DNA of 53,122 nt from NCBI GenBank assembly GCA_015523565.1, contig WAKA01000180.1:1-53122 (forward strand), read 5' to 3'. The translations under genes were made by a program, and so were the position numbers. Each line of letters opens with the position of its first letter. The stretch's first letter is position 1. Origin of the DNA: Candidatus Heimdallarchaeota archaeon (GTDB lineage: Archaea > Asgardarchaeota > Heimdallarchaeia > Heimdallarchaeales > Kariarchaeaceae). A model generated the notes under the pieces. The model was not told where the DNA came from. It saw nothing but the letters and a program-made list of their open reading frames with translations, and did no database searches. This document shows positions 45,559 to 53,122 of the stretch, piece after piece.

Positions 45559-48500
45559 ATGAGTAAAGCAGTGCAAGAAGTTTTCGCACCAGTCCCTCCC
45601 CATAATGATTTTCCAAAAATGGAGGAAAAGATCCTTGAATATTGGAAAAAGAACAAAACCTTCCAAAAAATTCAGGAATTAAGAGCAAAAGAATCAAAAG
45701 GGATCTGGACTTGGTTGGAGGGACCTCCAACAGCCAACGGTCTTCCGCATGCGGGTCATGCCCTGACTCGAACCCTAAAGGATATCATGCTACGTTTCAG
45801 AACAATGCAGGGATATTGGGTTCGACCAAGAATTGGTGGATGGGATTGTCATGGGTTGCCAGTTGAACTTGAAGTTGAAAAACAGATGGGCTTCAAAAAC
45901 AAGCAAGATATAGAAAACTTCGGAATTGAAAAATTCAACAAGCTCTGCAAGGAAAGTGTTCTCAAATACGAAAAAGAATGGCGAGAAATGACTGAGCGTG
46001 TTGGATTTTGGCTTGATCTTGACCATCCTTATATCACCATGGCCGATACTTATATTGAAAGCGTTTGGTGGTCTCTAAAGACTCTATTTGAGAAAGGTCT
46101 TCTCTATAAGGGTGTTCGTGTGGCTCCACTTTGTACCCGGTGTGGAACAACACTTTCCAGCCATGAACTGTCTCAAGGATATAAGGAAGTCAAGGATCCC
46201 GCTATCTTCATAAAATTCGAAGCGGACGATCCTGAACTCGAAGACGTCAAGTTCTTGGCTTGGACAACCACCCCTTGGACTCTTCTCTCCAATGTTATGC
46301 TGTCCGTTCATCCTGATGTCGACTATGTAGTTGTAGAACATGAAGGTGAAAAGCTACTTCTCGCAGAACCATTGGTTGAGAAAGTTTTGAAGGTTAAAAA
46401 GAAACCCTTGAAAAAATTCAAGGGAAAAGAGCTTGAATTCAAAAAATACAAACCACTTTTCCCCTATTTCAAGGATATCGGTGGAAATTCATTTATTGTC
46501 ACAGTTGCTGATTATGTCACTACAGAGGACGGTACTGGAATTGTGCACTCCGCTCCTGCATTTGGTGCTGATGATGCGGAAACTGGTAGGAGATACAATG
46601 CCCCCATAATTCAATGCGTTGGGTTGGATGGGAAATTTACTGAAGATGTCCCTCCTCTCGCGGGCATGTGGGTCAAAGATGCAGACAATAAAATCATCAA
46701 AATGCTCAAAGAAGAAGGCAAGCTCTTCAGAAAGGACGCATATGTTCACCAATATCCCCACTGCTGGAGATGTGATACACCTCTGCTCTATTATGGAACA
46801 GAATCTTGGTTTATTCAGATGTCAAAGCTCCGGGATCAACTTGTTGCTAATAATCAAGGAGTTGCTTGGCAACCAAAATATATCAAGGATGGACGCTTCG
46901 GAAACTTTCTTGAAAATGTCGTTGATTGGAACCTCTCTAGGTCACGATATTGGGGTACTCCTCTTCCAATCTGGGTCTGTGATGACTGTGGACACTCTGT
47001 GGCAATTGGCAGTATTGCTGAACTAAAAGAAAAAGCAGGGAATCTCCCGGAAAACTTTGAGCTTCATAGACCATACGTGGACGAAGTCAAATGGAAATGT
47101 GAAAAATGCAACAAGGGTACTATGATTCGTGAGGAGTATGTGATTGACTGTTGGTATGACTCAGGATCGGCTCCTTTTGCCCAATATCATTATCCATTTG
47201 AGAAACAGGATGAATTTGAACAGGATTTCCCCTTTGATTGGATTACTGAAGCGATTGACCAAACTAGGGGCTGGTTTTACACTCTCATGGCCGTAAACAC
47301 TGCCTTATTCAACAAATCCCCCTATAAATCCGTTCTTTGCATGAACCATATTGTCGATGAACATGGTCGGAAAATGTCTAAAAGCAAAGGCAATACAATC
47401 AATACAAAAGACCTCTTCAAAGCTGTTGGCGCTGATTCAACAAGGTGGTACCTGAGCAAGAGCCCTGCATGGAACCAAACACGTTTCAGTATCAAACTTG
47501 TGGAAGAGGCCCAACGCAAAATGCTTAACACCCTCTGGAATGTTTACAGTTTCTTTGTCACCAATATCAATGTGGATGGTTATGTTCCTAATTCAGATCC
47601 TGTTGATTATTCAGAACGACCTGAAATTGATCAATGGCTTCTTTCTAGGTTACAGAATCTTACCAAGACTGTTGCCAAGGGTGTTGACGAGATGACTTTC
47701 CATGTCTCTGTAAATGCTCTTGACTATTTCATCATTGAAGAGTTGAGTAATTGGTATGTTAGAAGGTCTCGAAGAAGATTCTATACCGATAAGCTTGATG
47801 CTGACAAAAGGTCTGCATATGATACCCTTTATGAATGCTTAACAACCTTGACAAGACTTTTGGCTCCCTTTACTCCATTTTTGGCTGAGGAACTCTTCCT
47901 TAACCTTGAAGGGTCACGTCAAAACAATGGAATCAAGTCTGTCCATTCAGAACTTTTCCCAGAAGCAAAAGAAGAATTGATCAACGTTACGCTTGAAGAA
48001 AAGATGGGCTGGGCATTGAATGCCGTAATCGCTGGAAGGTCTGCACGTTCCGCCGCCAATATTAAACTTAGACAGCCTCTCAAGGAATTAATCATCTCCG
48101 TGAATGACAAAGCCCCTGATTTTACCGACCTTCTCCCAGTCATCGCTGAAGAATTGAACGTCAAGGATGTAAGATTAACAAAAGAAAATGAATCCATGGT
48201 TGAATACAAAATCCTTCCCAATTTAAAGGTTCTCGCCCCCAAAGTGAAGGGTGAAATCACAAAAATCAAGGATTATCTCTCAAACATGCCATTAAATGAG
48301 GCCAAAAAATTTGTGACAACCATGAAAGGCAAGGGTAAGGCTTCCGTGACCATTGACGGTAAGACTTGGGAGTTTACTGAAGATGAGGTAAAAGTTAGCG
48401 AGATCGCTCCCGAAGGATATTCAATGGGCTCTTCAAAAGGTGTTGACGTATTTGTCTCCACTGAAATTACCCCTGAATTAAAATCTGAGGGGTTGGCGAG

Positions 48501-48744
48501 AGAATTGATTCGCCGATACCAAGAAATGAGAAAAACCGCAGACCTTGCATTTACAGACCGTATAGCGTTGGGTATCAGAACCAAAGATGAAACCATTCTT
48601 GGTGCATTTGAAAAATTCAAGAAATATATAATGGGTGAAACTCAGGCAGATAAGGTCATGAAACAATTCAGGGGCGGATATAAACATGAATGGGACATTA
48701 ATGGTTCCAAAGTTACACTTTTCATCAAGAAGTTGAATGTTTAA
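45559..48744 (+). CDS. ileS: Isoleucyl-tRNA synthetase
   Basis: WLEGPPTANGLPHAGHALTRTLKD (HIGH variant), WDCHGLPVELEVEKQ, KMSKSKGN, zinc CWRCDTPL and CEKC; upstream SD-like taggaga. Confidence 0.97.
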   Translation: MSKAVQEVFAPVPPHNDFPKMEEKILEYWKKNKTFQKIQELRAKESKGIWTWLEGPPTANGLPHAGHALTRTLKDIMLRFRTMQGYWVRPRIGGWDCHGLPVELEVEKQMGFKNKQDIENFGIEKFNKLCKESVLKYEKEWREMTERVGFWLDLDHPYITMADTYIESVWWSLKTLFEKGLLYKGVRVAPLCTRCGTTLSSHELSQGYKEVKDPAIFIKFEADDPELEDVKFLAWTTTPWTLLSNVMLSVHPDVDYVVVEHEGEKLLLAEPLVEKVLKVKKKPLKKFKGKELEFKKYKPLFPYFKDIGGNSFIVTVADYVTTEDGTGIVHSAPAFGADDAETGRRYNAPIIQCVGLDGKFTEDVPPLAGMWVKDADNKIIKMLKEEGKLFRKDAYVHQYPHCWRCDTPLLYYGTESWFIQMSKLRDQLVANNQGVAWQPKYIKDGRFGNFLENVVDWNLSRSRYWGTPLPIWVCDDCGHSVAIGSIAELKEKAGNLPENFELHRPYVDEVKWKCEKCNKGTMIREEYVIDCWYDSGSAPFAQYHYPFEKQDEFEQDFPFDWITEAIDQTRGWFYTLMAVNTALFNKSPYKSVLCMNHIVDEHGRKMSKSKGNTINTKDLFKAVGADSTRWYLSKSPAWNQTRFSIKLVEEAQRKMLNTLWNVYSFFVTNINVDGYVPNSDPVDYSERPEIDQWLLSRLQNLTKTVAKGVDEMTFHVSVNALDYFIIEELSNWYVRRSRRRFYTDKLDADKRSAYDTLYECLTTLTRLLAPFTPFLAEELFLNLEGSRQNNGIKSVHSELFPEAKEELINVTLEEKMGWALNAVIAGRSARSAANIKLRQPLKELIISVNDKAPDFTDLLPVIAEELNVKDVRLTKENESMVEYKILPNLKVLAPKVKGEITKIKDYLSNMPLNEAKKFVTTMKGKGKASVTIDGKTWEFTEDEVKVSEIAPEGYSMGSSKGVDVFVSTEITPELKSEGLARELIRRYQEMRKTADLAFTDRIALGIRTKDETILGAFEKFKKYIMGETQADKVMKQFRGGYKHEWDINGSKVTLFIKKLNV

Positions 48745-48803
48745 ATCATGCATTAACCATTGAGTACAAGAACCCTTAAAATTATTGTTCTTATTTTTAT
48801 CTT

Positions 48804-50660
48804 GTGTCAAATGGAAAACAAGTGTCGCTTGTTAACCTAATACATGATTCTCTCTTTGGGCAAACAACAGAGTATTGGATGCAAAGCCTTTCAGTAACTA
48901 TCTGGTTATTTGGGGGATTGCTTGACGATCCTTACATTTATCTCATTGGAATATTGTCATCCGTTTTTTTCTATCTGCTTTCAATTTTTCAAGAAATTAG
49001 AAGAAACGGCACATTGGATGCTATTCCCTATGGCATAACATCAAAACTTCTTTTTGGTAGTTTAGCATACTTGTTTTATTTTAAATGGGGAAATCAAGGA
49101 CCTCCACAAATAACCGCTTTTTCAATTTCCATCGATGTAAATTATATTTCAATTGTTGTTTTAGCTTCATTGTTCATAGTTTGGGTTATTGGTCGGTCGT
49201 TTGATACAAGAAAATGGCTGTCAAAACTTGATCTCACAAGTTATTTTCTACTGACTATTTCTGGAATTTTTAAGCTATTTCTTCTTATTTTTGCAGTGAG
49301 AATTTATCTCGGATTTAATTTTCCCTATTCATTTTACGAAATGGTATTTGCATCCGCACTTTTAGACCCAATAATTGTTTACTTCTTCCATAAACGTAAT
49401 TTTACCCTTTCCAGTTTTGAATTGGCAGTTTCCGATAAAAAGTTCCCTGCAAACGCTTCTCTCAATTCTTGCATTATGAATATTTTTTATCTTTCTCTTG
49501 GAATATATTGGGGAGAGGATTACATTGAAGAGGCAAAACTTATCCGCGCAATTCTTATCATGTTTCTCTTGTTCTTTTTTACCCAAGGTCGTTCTTCCCT
49601 CCAAAAGTTTGCAAAAAACCCTTTGCAATTCTCTCCTATTGGGGACATTTTGGAAGAAACTCCTGAATTGCTTTCAAGAATCAATCCAGACAACACTCCT
49701 GCATATATTGTTGCAAGTAATGAACGTATTGGGTTAAATTCAGACCTTTCAATTGATCTTCCAAAGAATTCTCTAATTATTCCATTGAAGGAAACAAAAG
49801 GCAAGATTGAAGTTGCAGTTATTGGCTCTTTAAAAGGGATAGATAACAAACACGGTCTTCCTTCTGTTGAAAATCTGGAAGGAATTACCCTCACTCTTTT
49901 TCCGAAAAAGACATTCAAAACCATTGTTTCAAAATCTGACATTTCAACTCTTTCCAAGATTGACTTTGATGCCTTGGGTCTTCCAAATCTAGAAAGTATC
50001 CAAAATCTGCTTCAGATGCAAACCTCCAAAATAAAGAACTGGACTGATCAAGTAACTACAGATCTGACAAAATTTAATCCTGGAAATCTATCAATTCACA
50101 CAGAAAATGGATTTACAAACGTGAACCTTGGGCTAATTCAGGTTCTAGAGCATGAAGGGGATGGTGCTCTGCCTGGATTTACAAGATTCAAAATGCCTGG
50201 TATTCGTGTTCTTGAAACAGAACAAGGAACCATTGTTAAGTTGTTTGGATATGACATTTTTGATCATCCCGATTTTTCATTTGTAAACCTTCCAGGGATT
50301 ACGGTAATTGACTTTGAAGGAAAAGGGACCGTTGCCAAAATTTTTGGAATCAAGGTAGGTGATAATCTCAATCCCGAAAAAATTGACGAACTAAAAAATC
50401 TCTCTCTTTCCCTTATTGCCCAATTTGAAAAACAATTTGACAGCGGCATAGGCAGACTTCTTTCAAGAAAGAAAAGCCTCCCTCTCTTCAATATCTCCTT
50501 CGCGGGTGAATTCCGTCCATTATTCGCATCTCCTTCAAATGAGCAAATTGTTATGGCCTTGCCTCCTGATCATGCAATGCAAATGGAAAAATCAAACAAT
50601 GAACCTCCTCTATTAACCAGTCCTGATTATGAAATAATTGATGAGGAGCCTGAGACATAA
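48804..50660 (+). CDS. Hypothetical membrane protein with soluble C-terminal repeat region
   Basis: 618 aa ORF; ~7 hydrophobic segments in N-terminal 280 aa, soluble C-terminal half with imperfect repeats. Confidence 0.6.
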   Translation: MSNGKQVSLVNLIHDSLFGQTTEYWMQSLSVTIWLFGGLLDDPYIYLIGILSSVFFYLLSIFQEIRRNGTLDAIPYGITSKLLFGSLAYLFYFKWGNQGPPQITAFSISIDVNYISIVVLASLFIVWVIGRSFDTRKWLSKLDLTSYFLLTISGIFKLFLLIFAVRIYLGFNFPYSFYEMVFASALLDPIIVYFFHKRNFTLSSFELAVSDKKFPANASLNSCIMNIFYLSLGIYWGEDYIEEAKLIRAILIMFLLFFFTQGRSSLQKFAKNPLQFSPIGDILEETPELLSRINPDNTPAYIVASNERIGLNSDLSIDLPKNSLIIPLKETKGKIEVAVIGSLKGIDNKHGLPSVENLEGITLTLFPKKTFKTIVSKSDISTLSKIDFDALGLPNLESIQNLLQMQTSKIKNWTDQVTTDLTKFNPGNLSIHTENGFTNVNLGLIQVLEHEGDGALPGFTRFKMPGIRVLETEQGTIVKLFGYDIFDHPDFSFVNLPGITVIDFEGKGTVAKIFGIKVGDNLNPEKIDELKNLSLSLIAQFEKQFDSGIGRLLSRKKSLPLFNISFAGEFRPLFASPSNEQIVMALPPDHAMQMEKSNNEPPLLTSPDYEIIDEEPET

Positions 50661-50683
50661 TCTTTTATTATTTTTTGAAACGA

Positions 50684-51046
50684 TTATTCATTTTTCTTGA
50701 GGTCAACATCAAGCCAAGAAACATCCGATTTTGGATTTATGGTCAACATCAGTGTTTTCAAGAGCAATGCCTCTTCTTCTGTCAAAATGTTGTCCCTCAT
50801 TGCTGTGAAATAGCTGTCTGAATACATTTTTTCTTCCAAATCCAGTAACTCATTTCTTTCTTCAGGCGTAATGATATTGTCTTCAACTGCTTTGTCAAAT
50901 ACAGATTCATATACTTCCAAGGATTCTGTCACTGCATCAATAATTGCTTTTTCATCTTCTGTAACAACACCGTCCTCTTTTGCCTTTTCCCATAATTTAT
51001 TGAGCGCTTGGCGTATCAGTTCAAGTCTTTTTTGCGCTTTTTCCAC
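50684..51046 (-). CDS. Small acidic three-repeat EF-hand-like protein
   Basis: KEDGVVTEDEKAIIDAV / VEDNIITPEERNELLDLE / MRDNILTEEEALLLKTLM internal repeats. Confidence 0.6.
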   Translation of the reverse strand: MEKAQKRLELIRQALNKLWEKAKEDGVVTEDEKAIIDAVTESLEVYESVFDKAVEDNIITPEERNELLDLEEKMYSDSYFTAMRDNILTEEEALLLKTLMLTINPKSDVSWLDVDLKKNE

Positions 51047-51165
51047 AGATATTGGTTAGTTTATACTTATTTACTATTTCCCATTGAATGATAGTCTATT
51101 AACAAAGTTTATTTATCTTAAAATGCAATTTACAATTGACTCTCTACCAATAGAGAGGTGACAAA

Positions 51166-52245
51166 TTGACTATTTCCCCTAAGCTCTCTGTCCCTGTTAT
51201 CCGGGCAATGAAACCTTCAGATGCAGTTGCAGTTGCGGAACTCGCATTCAAATCAATGAACCCTGTAATTACAAGTGCCTTTAAAGACAAAAAAGAAGAA
51301 GGGATTAAACTTCTTGCCCAGCATTATCGCAAAAATCCCGAAAACATTTTCGTGTTGACAGAGGGTTTGGACATTATTGGTGCAATTAAGATTGTCCTAC
51401 AAAACAATAAGGATTCAATATCAATAGGCTTTCGAGAACTTATCAAGCATTTGGGACTACTCAAAGGCATTCGTGCGGGTTTACTCTTGGCACCATGGGA
51501 TGAATATGCTCCCAAAACCCATGAGGCATTTGTTGAATTCCTTAATGTTGATCCTGAATGGCTTAACTCAGGTGCGGTTGATTTGTTATTGGATAAATGC
51601 AAAGCAATTGCTCAGGAGCATTCCAAGAAATTCCTTAGCATTTTTACGGAAAGCCAAGACTTCCGTACTTTGGGAAGGTTTGAAAAATGGGGTTTCTCCG
51701 ATTATAAAAAATCCACTTCATTTTTGGCAAAACTGTTGGGTGGTCCATACAAATGGAGAAAATTGGTGGCTCCTGTCAGCAACGATCCAATTACCATAAA
51801 AGAAATGGTTCTTCAGAAGGTTCAAATTGTAAAGCAACTCTGGGTTGATCGAAAAGAAGAATTCATTTTCGCAACAAAATTGGCCACAGGTTTGACCGCA
51901 GTCCCAATCATTGCAGGAAGCTTTGCATATTACCGTGGCTATTATTTAGCGGCTTATGGGTGGGTCTTGGTTGTATTGGCGCATCTGATTGGAGTTGCCA
52001 TGGTCTATAAGGAAATTGAATTCGGTCGAATTGCCCTATCAACCGCAGTTGTCCTCGAAAGTGGAAATATGGTTCTTCGTGCCTTGGCAACTTTGTCATG
52101 GACTGATCGCACATGGTTGCTTATTTTGGCTTCAATAAATCTCTATATTGCCTATGTAATGCTATTCAGCCAAACTTATCAAAATGATATGAGAGAGACA
52201 GCTCCTCTTGAAAAACCCAAACCGATTGAGAATTTCTGGAAATAA
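51166..52245 (+). CDS. GNAT-like N-acetyltransferase domain fused to C-terminal membrane domain
   Basis: PVIRAMKPSDAVAVAELAFKSM N-terminus, DPEWLNSGAVDLLLDKCKAIAQEHSKKFLSIFTES..R...F.KWGF; C-terminal ~4 TM; gaggtgac SD-like motif then TTG start. Confidence 0.65.
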   Translation: MTISPKLSVPVIRAMKPSDAVAVAELAFKSMNPVITSAFKDKKEEGIKLLAQHYRKNPENIFVLTEGLDIIGAIKIVLQNNKDSISIGFRELIKHLGLLKGIRAGLLLAPWDEYAPKTHEAFVEFLNVDPEWLNSGAVDLLLDKCKAIAQEHSKKFLSIFTESQDFRTLGRFEKWGFSDYKKSTSFLAKLLGGPYKWRKLVAPVSNDPITIKEMVLQKVQIVKQLWVDRKEEFIFATKLATGLTAVPIIAGSFAYYRGYYLAAYGWVLVVLAHLIGVAMVYKEIEFGRIALSTAVVLESGNMVLRALATLSWTDRTWLLILASINLYIAYVMLFSQTYQNDMRETAPLEKPKPIENFWK

Positions 52246-52249
52246 TTTA

Positions 52250-52987
52250 TCAATCCAAAAGGTACTTCTTAATCCTTCGTTCCAGAAAATCTGGTTCATC
52301 ATGCATAAGCCCAATAACTCCTGAAATATTCAATATAGTGTTTATCGAACTGTATGGAAGTTTGGCCACCTGATTCAATTCCTCTTCAGTTAAACTATTC
52401 AGTTGCGTCTGAAAGGTTTTCATAATTGCTGATTCCAAAGAATTCATGAACTTTGCAAAATTTATCCGTGTGTTTTCCACAGGGTAGATAGACTTAAGTA
52501 AACTCAGTAATGCAATTCCCTTTTGTGAATCCTGATGAATTCCATCATCTCTGCAAGCAATGCAATTTTCATCACATAATTTGTCCTTGAAATCCTCGTC
52601 CTCTTTTCTTTGGATGAAAAAAACTTTGGCAGTTCTCCCCCAAATTTTTTCTGTTGCAGTTTGACCCTTGATCACCCTTTGACCAACTTCGTCAATCAGT
52701 CCACCATTTTTCAATTCTCTCAGATATCTATAAATTGTCTTTTCTGATTTCGCTTTTGTCCTTGACCCCGCATATGTAGAATACAATTCTGTAATTTCCT
52801 TGACTGTGAAACTACCATGTCTCAGTAACGCTAAAATGGGATACAAATCGTTCCTAAGCATTAAGTTTATCTTTTCAGGGTCTGAAATGAATTCTATGGT
52901 TTTTGGCTGGGTATGGATAATATCGAAAAACTCTTGTTCGTCTTCTTCCAATTCGTTCTTCTCATCACTAAAATTATCTTTATCCAT
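52250..52987 (-). CDS. Winged-helix transcriptional regulator-like protein
   Basis: LYPILALLRHGSFTVKEITELYSTYAGSRTKAKSEKTIYRYLRELKNGGLIDEVGQRV wHTH segment; CDENCIAC cysteine cluster. Confidence 0.65.
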   Translation of the reverse strand: MDKDNFSDEKNELEEDEQEFFDIIHTQPKTIEFISDPEKINLMLRNDLYPILALLRHGSFTVKEITELYSTYAGSRTKAKSEKTIYRYLRELKNGGLIDEVGQRVIKGQTATEKIWGRTAKVFFIQRKEDEDFKDKLCDENCIACRDDGIHQDSQKGIALLSLLKSIYPVENTRINFAKFMNSLESAIMKTFQTQLNSLTEEELNQVAKLPYSSINTILNISGVIGLMHDEPDFLERRIKKYLLD

Positions 52988-53122
52988 GATTTAAATTAAA
53001 TAAACCTCATTTTATATCTTTTCTAAAATTCTAATCTCTTGAGTGAAAAGTGAAGGAATAAAATTTATCCTTTTGTCTATCGTATTCTCAAAAAAATTGA
53101 TTTGCATATACATGCTTAGAAA

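Noticed and set aside
1-53122. CRISPR arrays, tRNA or rRNA genes, transposons or integrases
   Set aside because: None recognised when reading intergenic regions and the ORF products; a tRNAscan/Infernal run would be needed to exclude intron-containing tRNAs

Overview
AT-rich, gene-dense window that reads as archaeal. The archaeal/eukaryotic-type genes are Spt5, Sec61-gamma/SecE, Tsr3, Taw3/TYW3, ADP-forming acetyl-CoA synthetase, 2-oxoacid:ferredoxin oxidoreductase and an archaeal-looking RNase P RNA. It is probably Asgard, perhaps Heimdallarchaeia-like: one gene encodes a convincing full-length single-domain ADF/cofilin protein and others look like longin-type or LRR proteins. About 46 protein genes and one RNA gene are supported. 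Two items stand out. (1) An ADF/cofilin homologue at 21758-22189 (-) aligns by eye along its whole length with yeast/human cofilin, including the actin-binding basic pair. (2) A bacillithiol-like low-molecular-weight thiol biosynthesis neighbourhood holds BshB-type PIG-L deacetylase, BshA-type glycosyltransferase and a divergent BshC-type ligase carrying a Cys4 zinc-ribbon-like insertion. It sits next to a thioredoxin-reductase-like flavoprotein that keeps CxxC but has a degenerate NAD(P)H-binding glycine motif. No CRISPR array, tRNA, rRNA or transposon was recognised. All family assignments come from recognition of sequence motifs by eye; no database search was run.
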